A stretch of 64,000 nt of DNA from Paludibacter sp. (GCA_031292575.1 JARLGX010000035.1:62001-126000), one strand, 5' to 3'; counted from the first letter of the stretch, positions 35,165 through 45,673 are shown. Translations and numbers: made by a program. The notes: generated from the sequence alone by a model not told the origin.

Positions 35165-36499
35165 CTACCAACCGCTTGTGGCTCCGCCACCGCCCGACAT
35201 GCCTCCACCGAAGCTTCCTCCACCACCTCCGCTAAAGCCTCCTCCACCAAATCCTCCGCCTCCGCTGAAGAACCCTCCGGCAACAGCACCACCGATAATG
35301 GCACTATTGTTACGATTTATACGTGGAATGTTGTGATTGTCATCTTCTTCGTAGCCGCAGAATTTACAAATATATGTTGTTTTTTCTGTTCCCGAACTTA
35401 TATAAGTGGGTGCAACAATTGTGCGTCTTTCTTTCAATATAAATGCTTTAGTTTTACATTTAGGACATTCAGAGTAAGCACTTGGCTTGTCAAGAGTGAA
35501 AATAGCTTCGTTGGCACATTTGTTGCAAACAAAAACATCATAATCTACAGCGTGCAATTTTTCTTCAAATTGCTGTGCCAGTTTTAAATGTGCATCTTCT
35601 TGTTTTTCAGATAGAATATGCATTACTCCATCACATACATTACATGGAATTGGCGCACGTCTGATTTTTATCATCATCAATCTACCGAAAATGTTTGCGG
35701 GAATAGTCGCAAAAGGTATGGGAATAAGCAAAAGTATATAAATTGGATTTGAAAAGAAGAGAATTAAGACTAAACCAATAATTGGTGCAAAAATGGCTAC
35801 TGTGCTTATAATTCCAGATTTTTGACTCTTGATAAATTTGTATCGAGCTATATTAGTATTTAATTTTGAATCTTTTTTTACATTTTGAATTGAACTTGAT
35901 ATCCAAAACCAGGTAAGAAGTGCAATAATTAAATATATAGCACCAGCAATTGGTAAAATCTGATTCCATGCAATTGGTGTTTTAACTTCTTCGGGAATTG
36001 GTTCTTTGAGAATGGTAGAGCCAATACGTTGAACACCAGCTGATAAACCTGCATCGTAATTTCCATTTTTAAATTCGGGAATCATAGATTGATATTGAAT
36101 TCGTTTACAAATGGCATCAGGTAAAATACCTTCAAGTCCATAACCTGTTTCAAAAGTTACTTTCTTTTGATCTAAAACAAATAGTACCAACAATCCATTA
36201 TCTTGTTTAGCTTTTCCAATTCCCCAAAGTTTAAACAGATCTGTTGCAAATGGTTTTATCTCATTTTCACCTATTGAATTAACTGCAACTACTGCTACTT
36301 CTGCTCCCGTTTGTGCTTGAAGTGAATCGAGATAGACATTCATTTGTTGCACAGATTCATTTTTCAATATCCCATCAGGATTACTTACAAATGTGTGAGC
36401 ATCTGCTGTTTTCGGATTTGGAATTGTATTTATGGTATATCCCGTTGCAAATATATAACTGGAAAATGAACAAAGAACAATGAGAAGTAGCTTTTTCAT
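35165..36499 (-). CDS. TPM-domain membrane protein with zinc-ribbon region and Gly-rich tail
   Basis: Signal peptide (about 1-18), then a TPM domain (about 30-160: VSNPDGILKNESVQQMNVYL, GAEVAVVAVNS, DNGLLVLFVLDQKKVTFETG, GYGLEGILPDA). One membrane helix near 190 and two near 235-270 follow. Four CxxC pairs come next (CNVC, CNKC, CPKC, CKFC; about 290-385), which look like two zinc ribbons. The end is a glycine-rich tail with GGGGFGGGGFSGGGGG, terminating SGW. TPM plus LemA pairs are common; TPM proteins have been linked to photosystem repair in plants and phosphatase activity in vitro, with unclear bacterial roles. The zinc-ribbon insert is the less common feature. Confidence 0.9.
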   Translation of the reverse strand: MKKLLLIVLCSFSSYIFATGYTINTIPNPKTADAHTFVSNPDGILKNESVQQMNVYLDSLQAQTGAEVAVVAVNSIGENEIKPFATDLFKLWGIGKAKQDNGLLVLFVLDQKKVTFETGYGLEGILPDAICKRIQYQSMIPEFKNGNYDAGLSAGVQRIGSTILKEPIPEEVKTPIAWNQILPIAGAIYLIIALLTWFWISSSIQNVKKDSKLNTNIARYKFIKSQKSGIISTVAIFAPIIGLVLILFFSNPIYILLLIPIPFATIPANIFGRLMMIKIRRAPIPCNVCDGVMHILSEKQEDAHLKLAQQFEEKLHAVDYDVFVCNKCANEAIFTLDKPSAYSECPKCKTKAFILKERRTIVAPTYISSGTEKTTYICKFCGYEEDDNHNIPRINRNNSAIIGGAVAGGFFSGGGGFGGGGFSGGGGGSFGGGMSGGGGATSGW

Positions 36500-36533
36500 A
36501 AAATTATGTTTTAAGTATGGTGTAACATAATAA

Positions 36534-37007
36534 TCAATTAAATGAATCCACCAGCTTCACATCAAAAATCAAAACGGAGTGTGGTGGGATAAGCACATTT
36601 GTTGTAGAGTTGTCGTAGCCTAAATTACTTGGAACATATAGCAGATAGTCCGAACCACTATACATTTTAGGTAATATTTCTTTCCATGCAGGAATTGTGT
36701 TTGACAAATAAAGACTTATTGAACTGTCTTTTGGCACGGAATCAAATACAGAACCATCAATTAAAGATCCTTTGTAACTGACCACAACTACGCTATTTGC
36801 ATTTGGCTGGCGATTGTAAGGCCAGCCCGCATAGATAACTTTATAGCATAGCCCACTTTTGGTAGTAATAAAACCCGGATCATTTTTATGAGCTGCATAC
36901 CATTTGTCATTCATAAGTTTCCAGTCAATCCACTCATTTTCTTTACAGGCAGACATTATAATTAAAAGCAGAAATGTGATAAGGAAAATAATTGATGTAC
37001 GTTTCAT
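36534..37007 (-). CDS. FKBP-type peptidyl-prolyl isomerase lipoprotein
   Basis: 157 residues with lipoprotein signal (IMSAC, Cys at 21) and a C-terminal FKBP domain: VVVSYKGSLIDGSVFDS, WKEILPKMYSGSDYLLYVPS, GYDNSTTNVLIPPHSVLIFD. The domain is shortened but keeps the core strands. It is probably a periplasmic folding helper. It lies 34 nt upstream of the TPM gene and 24 nt downstream of the lutB-like gene in the same leftward run. Confidence 0.88.
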   Translation of the reverse strand: MKRTSIIFLITFLLLIIMSACKENEWIDWKLMNDKWYAAHKNDPGFITTKSGLCYKVIYAGWPYNRQPNANSVVVVSYKGSLIDGSVFDSVPKDSSISLYLSNTIPAWKEILPKMYSGSDYLLYVPSNLGYDNSTTNVLIPPHSVLIFDVKLVDSFN

Positions 37008-37031
37008 TTTTTTTATCGTTATAATAAGATA

Positions 37032-38405
37032 TTACTTTTGTTTATTCTTAAATTGTTGCGAAAATGATTGGTTTGAAAACCTTGGCATTGTTCGTTTCGG
37101 ACCCCAACCTATAAAATTTAAAGGATAGGTTACACTATTTTTTAAAATTCCCGGAAAAATATCAAATCCAATTCTATTTGAACTAATAAGTTTAAAACCT
37201 CTCATCAATATTTTTTCAGAAACTGGACGTAAATTTTGTTCAACGGACTTTCGTCTATTTGCCAATAAAATATCAGTTAAAGGAATTTTTACCGGACAAA
37301 CTTCAACACACTTTCCGCAAAGTGTTGAAGCAAAACTTAAATGTGAAAAATCATTGAACCCCCGTAAAAATGGAGTCAGTACTGAACCAATCGGACCGCT
37401 ATAAGTTGTGTCGTACGTATAACCACCTATGGTTTTATATACAGGGCAACCATTTAGGCAAGCGCCACAACGAATGCATGCAAGAGATTTGTAAGCTTCA
37501 TCGTCGGCAAAAACATTTGTTCGGCCGTTGTCGAGCAAAATTACTACCATTTTTTCTGGGCCATCAACTTCACTTTCTTGTCTGCCACCGGTGAAAATTG
37601 TATTATAAGCCGTTATTTGCTGTCCGGTTCCATGAACAGCCAACAGTGGGTAAAAAAGCCCGAGTTGGCTCATTTTTGGAATAACTTTTTCAATACCGGC
37701 CAAAACAATATGAACTTTCGGAAATGAAGTTGACATTATGCCATTTCCTTCATTTTCAGTAACTGAGATTCCACCAATATCAGCAATCAGAAAATTTGCA
37801 CCGGTAACTCCAACTTGCGCGGAAGTATATTTTTTCCTTAAAACCCCGCGAACATATTCTGTCATTTCTTCAGGAGTACTATCAATAGCTGTATTAAATT
37901 TTTCGTTAAACAGTTTTGCAATATCACCTTTAGATTTATGCATGGCTGGTGTAACTATGTGATAAGGTTTTTCACCTGCTAGCTGCACAATAAACTCACC
38001 TAAATCCGTCTCTACAGATTCACAACCAATTTTTTCAGCTGTTGCATTCAACTCAATTTCTTCGGTGGTCATTGATTTACTCTTTACTAACAATTTTGCA
38101 TTGTTTTCAGTCAGAATTTTTTCAATGAATGTTGTTGCTTCAGCTGCATCTTTTGCCCAAAGTACCTCTACACCACGGGCGGTAATTTTTTCTTCAAATT
38201 GTAAAAGATACTTTTCCCAATTTTGTAAAACATCCTGTTTAATTGTAGCAGCACAATCCTTTGCTTTTTCGATGTTGTTGTACTTTGCCATACCTTTACT
38301 CACAGCAGTGTCGTAGCGCGAAATATTGAATTTAATTGTATTTCGATGCTTTTTATCAAAAGCAATTGTTTCAGCAGCCTGTGTAAATTTATGAGCTTTA
38401 GACAT
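37032..38405 (-). CDS. lutB: LutB-like iron-sulfur protein (lactate utilisation)
   Basis: 457-residue cytoplasmic protein with an N-terminal LUD domain and two [4Fe-4S] ferredoxin motifs near 305-370: CIRCGACLNGCPVY and CGKCVEVCPVKIPL. In the LutABC complex this subunit takes part in oxidising L-lactate to pyruvate. Blocks such as GVTGANFLIADIGGISVTEN and KVHIVLAGIEKVIPKMSQLG are typical. The partner genes lutA and lutC are not adjacent here: upstream is a coiled-coil protein, downstream an FKBP. The partners may lie elsewhere, or the protein may have a different electron-transfer role. Confidence 0.88.
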   Translation of the reverse strand: MSKAHKFTQAAETIAFDKKHRNTIKFNISRYDTAVSKGMAKYNNIEKAKDCAATIKQDVLQNWEKYLLQFEEKITARGVEVLWAKDAAEATTFIEKILTENNAKLLVKSKSMTTEEIELNATAEKIGCESVETDLGEFIVQLAGEKPYHIVTPAMHKSKGDIAKLFNEKFNTAIDSTPEEMTEYVRGVLRKKYTSAQVGVTGANFLIADIGGISVTENEGNGIMSTSFPKVHIVLAGIEKVIPKMSQLGLFYPLLAVHGTGQQITAYNTIFTGGRQESEVDGPEKMVVILLDNGRTNVFADDEAYKSLACIRCGACLNGCPVYKTIGGYTYDTTYSGPIGSVLTPFLRGFNDFSHLSFASTLCGKCVEVCPVKIPLTDILLANRRKSVEQNLRPVSEKILMRGFKLISSNRIGFDIFPGILKNSVTYPLNFIGWGPKRTMPRFSNQSFSQQFKNKQK

Positions 38406-38441
38406 TTTACATTTATCAGCTATAAATAAAAATGTTAATTA

Positions 38442-39347
38442 TTATTTTTCAAATTTAAATGTAAAACTTCCGATACGATTGCCATCGGCAAAAAATTCAG
38501 CACGATAAATTCCTTTCGGAAGTATTTCTCCCACTTTCCAAAAAATGACATCTGTTTTCGCGTCTCCAGTAAATTCAATGTTTTTTGAAGAAGAGTAGGC
38601 AATATTTTTGTTTTCAAATGGAAATACATTGTTTGGACTTTTTGTTAACACTTCTTCATCTGGTCTTGTTATTCGTAAATAAATTGTTTTTTCTCCAGGT
38701 TGAGCAGTTATATTTTTCCCAATTGTATAATTAAACTGTAGATTGGCCGTTTGTGAAAACCAACCGGTTTTTTTACCTTTACTATTCAGTGGAGTCATAC
38801 TGAAATTTGTAATTTCTAATATTGAGGCTCTTGTAACAACCTGATTCAATGTCTCTTTTTCTTTAGAAAGTTGTTGAACAGTTTCTGTGGCTGCCTGATA
38901 TTTTCGATGAACTTCTACATTTTCGGTTTTCAGAACTTTATTAGCCGAATTTAGCGAATCTATTTGATTAACATACTGAATCATTACCTGACGCACAGTT
39001 GCAAGTTCATTCTTTAATTGAGCAATTCTTCTGGCATTTGTAGATTTGGTAACTCTTAATTCGTCCAGCAATTGTTGAACTTTAGTTTTTTGATTTTCAA
39101 GTAATTTAACAATAGAGTCATTTTTGATATTAGATGTATAACCGTCAAACTCTTGATTAAGATTAGAATACTCCTTTTGGACTTGTTCTTTTTCAAAGTT
39201 CATTTGATCAATTACTTCAGACACTTCTGCTTCTTTTTGATTTGCTTTGCGAACAAAATAAAATACAGCAAAAGCTAAAACAACAATAATTACTGCTGCG
39301 GAAGTGATTACTATCAGAGCGTTTCTTTTGTTTAATTCCGAGTTCAT
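38442..39347 (-). CDS. Membrane-anchored coiled-coil protein, unknown function
   Basis: 301 residues: short N-terminus, one membrane helix (about 10-32), a long coiled coil (about 35-175, rich in E/K/Q/N with heptads), then a ~120-residue beta-rich C-terminal domain (SILEITNFSMTPLNSKGKKT, KTIYLRITRPDEE, GIYRAEFFADGNRIGSFTF). I do not recognise a named family. The layout resembles Bacteroidota envelope proteins located next to cell-wall genes. It lies between murF (26-nt gap) and lutB (36-nt gap) on the same strand. Confidence 0.75.
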   Translation of the reverse strand: MNSELNKRNALIVITSAAVIIVVLAFAVFYFVRKANQKEAEVSEVIDQMNFEKEQVQKEYSNLNQEFDGYTSNIKNDSIVKLLENQKTKVQQLLDELRVTKSTNARRIAQLKNELATVRQVMIQYVNQIDSLNSANKVLKTENVEVHRKYQAATETVQQLSKEKETLNQVVTRASILEITNFSMTPLNSKGKKTGWFSQTANLQFNYTIGKNITAQPGEKTIYLRITRPDEEVLTKSPNNVFPFENKNIAYSSSKNIEFTGDAKTDVIFWKVGEILPKGIYRAEFFADGNRIGSFTFKFEK

Positions 39348-39373
39348 TTACTTTAGGTTTTAAGATTATATAT

Positions 39374-40678
39374 TTATAGAGATGCCAATACTTTTTCAAG
39401 CTTAACGCCTCTAGAACCTTTTATCAAAATATAATGGTCTTTCAATAGTTTCTTTTGTAAATAATCATTTAATTCATCAACATCCTTAAAACAAAGATAA
39501 GAGTTTCGTGTGTTTCCAAAATCTTTGCCTACTAAAAAAACGTTGTCAAACCTGTATTGTTTTATCAAATTAATTATGTTTTGATGTTCAGCATTACTTT
39601 GTTCTCCCAATTCGAGCATATCGCCCAGAATCAGAGTTTTTTTACTTGCTCTTATATGTGAAAAATTAATTATTGCAGCACTCATGCTTGTAGGATTAGC
39701 GTTGTATGCATCAATCACTAGTTTATTTTTGTCACTGATAGCAAGTTGAGAACGGTTGTTTCGAGGCACATATCGTTCCAAACCGTGTTTTATATGTCTT
39801 TTATTTAAACCAAAATAATCACCAATTGCCACAGCTGCCATCAAATTCTCAGCATTATATTCTCCAATTAATCTTGTTTTTAATAAAAAAGTATCAGAGA
39901 TATCAATGGCACATTTTAATTTTAGAAATGGCGAACACGACATAACCTGACCATAAATATAACAATAGTGATTAGACGGATCTAAACTATAATCATGCAT
40001 TCGGTAGATATTCCCGAAACCTGCTTTTGTGGCCATATTCATTAAATATGCGTTATCTCTATTGATGAAAATTTCTTTGTCGTTTTCGAAAATATAATTA
40101 TAAAGTTCTGCTTTTGTTTGCATTACACCTTCAAATGATCCAAAACCTTCGAGGTGCGCTTTACCAACATTTGTAATCAGACCTAAATCAGGACTTGCAA
40201 TTTCGCATAAAGTTTTAATTTCACCTGGATGGTTTGCGCCCATTTCTATTACAGCAATTTGATGTTCAGGCTTCAATTGCAATAGTGTAAGCGGAACTCC
40301 AATATGATTGTTTAAATTGCCCTGAGTATATAAAACTTTAAATTTTTCAGATAAAACAGCCGCTATTAATTCTTTAGTAGTAGTTTTTCCATTCGTACCG
40401 GTAATCCCTATAATTCTTGTTCCCAATTGTTTGCGATGGTAACTTGCCAGTTGCTGTAAGGTTTCCAGTACATTTTCGACTAAAATAAACCGATCATCCA
40501 AAGCATACTGAGCCTCATCCACAATTGCATATGCACAGCCTTTTTCTACTGCCGAAAGCGCAAAAGAATTAGCATTATAATTATCACCTTTTAGTGCAAA
40601 AAAAAGTGAACCTAATGGACAAATCCGACTATCAGTACATATTGTTGGATGTTGAAGAAATAATTGGTAAAGTTGCAT
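39374..40678 (-). CDS. murF: UDP-N-acetylmuramoyl-tripeptide-D-alanyl-D-alanine ligase
   Basis: Cytoplasmic Mur ligase adding D-Ala-D-Ala to the peptidoglycan precursor. Key motifs: TDSRICPLGSLFFALKGDNY, ATP loop GITGTNGKTTTKELIAAVL, EMGANHPGEI, VIDAYNANPTSMSAAI and LGDMLELGEQSNAEH. Start 40678 (434 aa) is preferred over 40717, because on the minus strand the -7 box TATTTTTG (40715-40722) overlaps the longer start. It is the first gene of a long leftward run down to 33474. Confidence 0.95.
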   Translation of the reverse strand: MQLYQLFLQHPTICTDSRICPLGSLFFALKGDNYNANSFALSAVEKGCAYAIVDEAQYALDDRFILVENVLETLQQLASYHRKQLGTRIIGITGTNGKTTTKELIAAVLSEKFKVLYTQGNLNNHIGVPLTLLQLKPEHQIAVIEMGANHPGEIKTLCEIASPDLGLITNVGKAHLEGFGSFEGVMQTKAELYNYIFENDKEIFINRDNAYLMNMATKAGFGNIYRMHDYSLDPSNHYCYIYGQVMSCSPFLKLKCAIDISDTFLLKTRLIGEYNAENLMAAVAIGDYFGLNKRHIKHGLERYVPRNNRSQLAISDKNKLVIDAYNANPTSMSAAIINFSHIRASKKTLILGDMLELGEQSNAEHQNIINLIKQYRFDNVFLVGKDFGNTRNSYLCFKDVDELNDYLQKKLLKDHYILIKGSRGVKLEKVLASL

Positions 40679-40846
40679 TCGTTTTTTTGATTCAATTTTG
40701 GACTGAATTATTTGCAAAAATAATCATTATCCTATAAATTAACGCCATAACAATCAATTAATAATTAATAATGAACAATTAATAATTGTAATTTGATCGT
40801 AATATATGACTATTTTGTAATACTGTATTCGAATTATCTAAAAAAA

Positions 40847-40880
40847 AATGACTAAATCCCATAATTTGATTTAGTCATTT
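40847..40880 (-). terminator. Terminator after the PorT-like barrel gene
   Basis: Perfect 12-bp stem AAATGACTAAAT / ATTTAGTCATTT, followed on the minus strand by a long T-run. Confidence 0.85.
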
Positions 40881-40898
40881 CTTGTGATTTTAGTATGG

Positions 40899-41552
40899 TT
40901 AAAATTGATAAGCCACGGAAATATACCAACCTTTTTGGTTGAGATTTCCAGAACTCAATTTATTTAAATTATTTAGTCCAAAGTCGTATCCGGCTTTCAG
41001 TTGGTATTTTTTCCATTGAACGCCACCCCCTAAACCAATTTGCAAATTCAGTCTGTTCAATTGGTAAACCGGATCTGATCCATTGTATAAATCTACTGAG
41101 CGTGGTTGCACGTAGAAAGGATTTGAAGAATCATAGGTTTGCGTGGAAGTAATTTTCATATTTTGAAATAATCCAATATTTAAATTAGGTCCTGCAAATC
41201 CAAATATCTTAAGATTTTTATTGAGAGGATAAGTATAAGTCAATCGGAGGGGTATATCCAAAAAATGTCCTGTTGTTGTATAAGTTACTCCTACAGAATT
41301 CGGATTACCTTGAAAGTTGTTTGAGTAAACAAAGTTGTAAAGTGCCCCTGTAAGCAAACTAAAATTATTTTTCAGCTTGTACTCAGCAGTACCACCTAAT
41401 TTAATACCATCAAAATAGTTGATTAAGCCTGTAACATTTCCATATCGTTGGGGATTATTAACTCCTAATTCTAAACGATAAGTTTGAGCATTTAAGGAAC
41501 AAACCACTGCTAGTAATAAAATAATTAAGCGAATTTTTAATACTGATTTCAT
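40899..41552 (-). CDS. Outer-membrane beta-barrel protein (PorT/OmpA-barrel-like)
   Basis: 217 residues from the ATG at 41552: signal peptide ending CSLNA-Q, then an eight-stranded-type small barrel (YRLELGVNNPQRYGNVTGLI, KLKNNFSLLTGALYNFVYS, PLRLTYTYPLNKNLKIFGFA) ending YISVAYQF with the C-terminal aromatic residue of outer-membrane barrels. Its role is unknown. The longer frame to 41651 is rejected, because the minus-strand promoter box TATCTTTG (41593-41600) lies within it, about 40 nt upstream of the chosen ATG. Monocistronic. Confidence 0.8.
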   Translation of the reverse strand: MKSVLKIRLIILLLAVVCSLNAQTYRLELGVNNPQRYGNVTGLINYFDGIKLGGTAEYKLKNNFSLLTGALYNFVYSNNFQGNPNSVGVTYTTTGHFLDIPLRLTYTYPLNKNLKIFGFAGPNLNIGLFQNMKITSTQTYDSSNPFYVQPRSVDLYNGSDPVYQLNRLNLQIGLGGGVQWKKYQLKAGYDFGLNNLNKLSSGNLNQKGWYISVAYQF

Positions 41553-41836
41553 GAAGTTATTTATAAAAGGAGTGAGCAAATTTTTCAAGTAGCAAAGATA
41601 GATTTTTTTCATCATTAAAATACTATTGATAGTAAAGGTTATGCAATACATTATCTGTTTTTAACTAAAAACTCAAGAACTCTTAATTTGTATTCATAAA
41701 AAAACGTTTAACAAACAATAATGTTAAACATTTTGTTGTTTTTATGTTGCTCAACGATGTCATTCATCATTTTAGCGTAAGGAAATTAGTCTACATAAGT
41801 TGCTTCTCAAGTTCTAAAACTGTTTTGGTCACTAAA

Positions 41837-42613
41837 TTAAAATTTTTGCTGAGTGATAGTGGTGTGATATAACATATCCTTTAGGTTTGCTAAAGGGCCA
41901 TTAAACATATTGAGATCTACAAAACCGCGGATACCCTGAAGTTTAAATCTATCAGTTGTTTGCCAAAATGCCCATTCGCAGCTTGGTTTTTCTTTATAGT
42001 TAACAATCCACAGTTTGCATTTGTCACTCAATTTTTCTTTTAGATAAAGATTATAATACCTCGAGTTGCAGTATACAATTGGATAATGTCCCAGTTTTTC
42101 ATAAATAGTATTAATGAAATCAGCCAATTCATTGATTACCAATTCTTTTTTAGGCATCTTTCTTGTAAATTCGGCATCCAATACCGGCAATAAATCACTA
42201 TCTTTGTGTTGTGCTATTGACAAAAAGTTCTTTGCTTGTTCTTTTCCGGTACTTTTATAGGAAAAATAATGATAAGAACCCACCAAAATTCCCAGTTTCT
42301 TAGCCTCATTATAATTTTCAAGATACTTGACATCCTGATTGGATATTCCTTCCGAAGCTTTGATAAACATGAAATTTGGTTTTTGTTCGCCAAGCATAGC
42401 CCAGTTAATATCACTTTGATGATGCGAAACGTCGATGCCCCAAACATTTCCCAGAGGTTTTACGTCATTGAGCGTTACCGTTGGTTGATATATATGGTGA
42501 ACTTTGTGAGTTACTTTATGTCTCCTGTGTGTTGTTTTGTGGTGTTTTTTTGCAAAAACAGAAAATTGAGAGAAAATAACAATACAAAGTATGAAAATTA
42601 GGCGTTTTGGCAT
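41837..42613 (-). CDS. GH25 lysozyme (muramidase)
   Basis: 258 residues from ATG 42613: signal peptide (about 1-21), a His/Lys-rich stretch (KKHHKTTHRRHKVTHKVHH), then a glycoside hydrolase family 25 domain cleaving the MurNAc-GlcNAc bond. Catalytic acids are seen in WGIDVSHHQSDINW (Asp) and LLPVLDAEFTR (D-x-E). FIKASEGISNQDVKY and GILVGSYHYFS are also typical. Secreted or periplasmic; the basic His-rich segment could bind wall polymers or metal. The longer frame to 42712 has no support. Confidence 0.9.
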   Translation of the reverse strand: MPKRLIFILCIVIFSQFSVFAKKHHKTTHRRHKVTHKVHHIYQPTVTLNDVKPLGNVWGIDVSHHQSDINWAMLGEQKPNFMFIKASEGISNQDVKYLENYNEAKKLGILVGSYHYFSYKSTGKEQAKNFLSIAQHKDSDLLPVLDAEFTRKMPKKELVINELADFINTIYEKLGHYPIVYCNSRYYNLYLKEKLSDKCKLWIVNYKEKPSCEWAFWQTTDRFKLQGIRGFVDLNMFNGPLANLKDMLYHTTITQQKF

Positions 42614-42780
42614 TGTGATTAAATAGATATTAGTCTGATAAATGAGGAAAAAATATATTAATACGGGATACGGGGTACAAGATATAGATACTGTTTGTAA
42701 TCTGAAAGCCAATTTGGATTTTATTTGTAATTTTTCAATTTATTTTTGTTGATTGCTAAATAAAGTTGGTTTAAATGAAA

Positions 42781-42811
42781 CTGACGGAGTGAGTCAAAAC
42801 TACTCCGTCAG
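42781..42811 (-). terminator. Terminator after alaS
   Basis: Perfect 10-bp stem CTGACGGAGT / ACTCCGTCAG with an 11-nt loop; the minus strand continues TTTCATTT. It lies 53 nt beyond the alaS stop. Confidence 0.7.
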
Positions 42812-42863
42812 AATGAATTATTGCACAATTTCCAACTATAATAACTTCTATTTTGCTGATATA

Positions 42864-45473
42864 TTATATTGCTTCCAATGCTTTTTCAATAGCTCTCTTT
42901 ATTCCATCAGGGTTTTTACCACCAGCCGAAGCAAAAAATGGTTGTCCTCCGCCACCGCCTTGAATTTCTTTCGCTGCATCACGGGCAATGGTCACTGCAT
43001 TTAATCCACCCGCTACTAAATCGTCGGAAAGCAAAATTGTAAGCGATGGTTTGCCATCAAACACACAACCGGCAACGAAGAATAACTTCTCGTTTACCAC
43101 ATTACGTATTTGGAATGCCAGCGTTTTGACAGCATCAATTGGCAATTCGGCATCTACACGAATTACTTTTATGCCATTAATGATTTGTGCTTCTTCAATG
43201 AGAATGTCACGCAGATTTATAATTTTTTCGTGCATGAAATCTTCCACGCGTTTTTTTAAGTCACTGTTTTCTTCAATTGATTTTTGAATAGCAGACATTA
43301 AGTCCGGTGTGTTGTTGAAAAACTCACGCGCATCCGAAATAAAATCTTGTTGTTCATCCAGCAGTTTCTCAACGCCTTTGGCAGTAATAGCTTCTAAACG
43401 ACGAACTCCAGCAGCAATTGATGTCTCAGATATAATCCGCACCATGCCAATTTCTCCGGTGGCTTGTACATGCGTTCCACCACAAAGTTCGGTAGAAGTG
43501 CCAAATTGAATAACACGAACCGTTTCGCCGTATTTTTCGCCAAACAAAGCCATGGCTCCAAGTGCCTGTGCTTCGGCAATTGGCGTGTCGCGCATTTCAT
43601 TTAATGGATAGTTTTCGCGGATCTTGCGGTTGGCAATTTTTTCAACTTCACGAATTTCTTCTTTTGTCATTTTTTGAAAATGCGAAAAGTCGAAACGCAA
43701 TGCGTCAGGACTTACATACGAACCTTTTTGTTCAACATGGGTTCCCAAAACTTCGCGCAAGGCTTCGTGCAAAAGGTGTGTAGCCGAGTGATTACATTCA
43801 GTTGCTTTCCGTTTTTCGGTATCAATAGTAGCTGTAAATGTTGCGGTAACATCATTTGGCAGATTTTTGGCAATATGAACAGCTAAATTGTTCTCTTTTT
43901 TTGTATCAAGAATTTCAATATTTTCTTCATCCGAAACCAGTGTTCCGCTATCGCCGACTTGCCCACCCATTTCGGCATAGAAAGGTGTATTGGAAAGAAC
44001 GAGTTGATAAAATTCCTGATTCTTTTGTTTTACCTTGCGGTAACGAAGAATTTCGGTGTCGTAGCTTGAAAAATCATAACCCACAAACTTGCTGTCGCCT
44101 TCGCGAACGGTTACCCAGTCGCCGGTTTCAGTTGCAGCCGCATTGCGGGCACGTTCTTTTTGCTTTTGCATTTCGGAAGTAAACTCATCGATATTCACCG
44201 TAAAATTATTTTCACGAAGAATTAATTCGGTCAAATCCAATGGAAATCCAAAAGTATCATAAAGTGTAAAAGCTACTTTGCCTGTAATTTCTGTTTGTTT
44301 CTCCCTTTTGGAATCTTCCATTACTTTGTCGAGCAAACGGATGCCGGTTTCCAATGTACGCAAAAATGATTCTTCTTCTTCTTTGATTACCTTTTCAATC
44401 AACGATTTTTGAGCAACCAATTCAGGATAAGCTTTTCCCATGTTTTCGCTCAAAATGTCGATAAGTTTGTACATAAAAGCGTGACGTTGTCCGAGGAAGG
44501 TATATCCGTAGCGTACCGCCCGGCGTAAAATACGACGAATCACGTAACCCGCTTTGGCATTCGATGGCAACTGACCGTCAGTGATTGAGAAAGCAATTGT
44601 TCGAACGTGATCGGCAATTACGCGCATCGCAATGTCGATTTTCTCGTTTTTACCATATTCAGTGCCACACACAAGACCAATTTCGGTAATAATTGGTGTG
44701 AAAACATCCGTATCGTAGTTCGATTGCTTGCCCTGAATTGCCATACAAAGTCTTTCGAAACCCATACCTGTGTCAATTACTTTGGCAGGAAGTCCTTCGA
44801 GTGATCCGTCGGCTTTGCGGTTGTATTGCATAAACACGTTGTTCCAGATTTCAATCACCTGAGGGTGACTTCCGTTTACCAATGTCAAACCATCTATTTT
44901 GGCTCGTTCGGCATTGTCGCGTATGTCAATGTGTATTTCGGAGCAGGGACCACAAGGTCCGGTATCGCCCATTTCCCAGAAATTGTCTTTTTTATTTCCG
45001 TTGATAATACGGCTTTTGGGAAGAAATTGTTCCCAAATCCGGGCTGCTTCATCATCGCGTTCTAATCCTTCAGGTGCATATCCTTCGAAAACGGTTACAT
45101 AAAGGCGGTCGGTATCTAATTTCAATTCATCCACCAGATATTCCCATGCCCATTCGATGGCTTCTTTTTTGAAATAATCGCCAAACGACCAGTTACCGAG
45201 CATTTCGAACATGGTATGGTGGTATGTGTCATGACCAACTTCTTCCAAATCGTTGTGCTTACCGCTTACGCGAAGGCATTTTTGTGAGTCGGCTACACGG
45301 GAGTATTTTATAGGGTCATTCCCCAGAATGATATTTTTAAATTGGTTCATTCCGGCGTTTGTGAACATCAAAGTGGGATCATCTTTGATAACCATAGGTG
45401 CAGATGGAACTATTTTATGCCCTTTTGAAGCAAAAAAATCAAGAAAAGATTGACGAATTTCCTGTGAAGTCAT
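42864..45473 (-). CDS. alaS: Alanyl-tRNA synthetase
   Basis: Class II synthetase for tRNA-Ala with editing. It opens with [20 protein letters not shown] and has [20 protein letters not shown] (motif 1 area), motif 2 near [20 protein letters not shown], motif 3 [13 protein letters not shown], editing-site zinc ligands [11 protein letters not shown] and [13 protein letters not shown], and the C-terminal [14 protein letters not shown] domain. About 869 residues, full length. The start at 45473 is the conserved N-terminus; an in-frame ATG 57 nt upstream is less likely. The leader from the promoter at 45674-45681 is about 190 nt. Confidence 0.97.
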   Translation of the reverse strand: MTSQEIRQSFLDFFASKGHKIVPSAPMVIKDDPTLMFTNAGMNQFKNIILGNDPIKYSRVADSQKCLRVSGKHNDLEEVGHDTYHHTMFEMLGNWSFGDYFKKEAIEWAWEYLVDELKLDTDRLYVTVFEGYAPEGLERDDEAARIWEQFLPKSRIINGNKKDNFWEMGDTGPCGPCSEIHIDIRDNAERAKIDGLTLVNGSHPQVIEIWNNVFMQYNRKADGSLEGLPAKVIDTGMGFERLCMAIQGKQSNYDTDVFTPIITEIGLVCGTEYGKNEKIDIAMRVIADHVRTIAFSITDGQLPSNAKAGYVIRRILRRAVRYGYTFLGQRHAFMYKLIDILSENMGKAYPELVAQKSLIEKVIKEEEESFLRTLETGIRLLDKVMEDSKREKQTEITGKVAFTLYDTFGFPLDLTELILRENNFTVNIDEFTSEMQKQKERARNAAATETGDWVTVREGDSKFVGYDFSSYDTEILRYRKVKQKNQEFYQLVLSNTPFYAEMGGQVGDSGTLVSDEENIEILDTKKENNLAVHIAKNLPNDVTATFTATIDTEKRKATECNHSATHLLHEALREVLGTHVEQKGSYVSPDALRFDFSHFQKMTKEEIREVEKIANRKIRENYPLNEMRDTPIAEAQALGAMALFGEKYGETVRVIQFGTSTELCGGTHVQATGEIGMVRIISETSIAAGVRRLEAITAKGVEKLLDEQQDFISDAREFFNNTPDLMSAIQKSIEENSDLKKRVEDFMHEKIINLRDILIEEAQIINGIKVIRVDAELPIDAVKTLAFQIRNVVNEKLFFVAGCVFDGKPSLTILLSDDLVAGGLNAVTIARDAAKEIQGGGGGQPFFASAGGKNPDGIKRAIEKALEAI

Positions 45474-45673
45474 TTTATTTTTTTTGAATCGTTGAACTGT
45501 ATAATCTTTGAATATTCTAGTGCTAAACATCTAAGGCTTAGTTGTGATAAACTTATTCAAATTGATCAATAAGCTTTAAGTTTAATTGTTTCACTGTTTA
45601 ATTATTTGCAGTCTCGTAATTAGGAACTAGTAACTCGTAGCTATCCAAGGTTAATAATATCAAATAAAGACTG

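Noticed and set aside
40679-40717. Extended murF start at 40717
   Set aside because: It overlaps the promoter -7 box (40715-40722), so it would not be transcribed.
45474-45530. Extended alaS start at 45530
   Set aside because: The conserved N-terminus MTSQEIRQ begins at 45473; the extension is not found in the family and has no start context.
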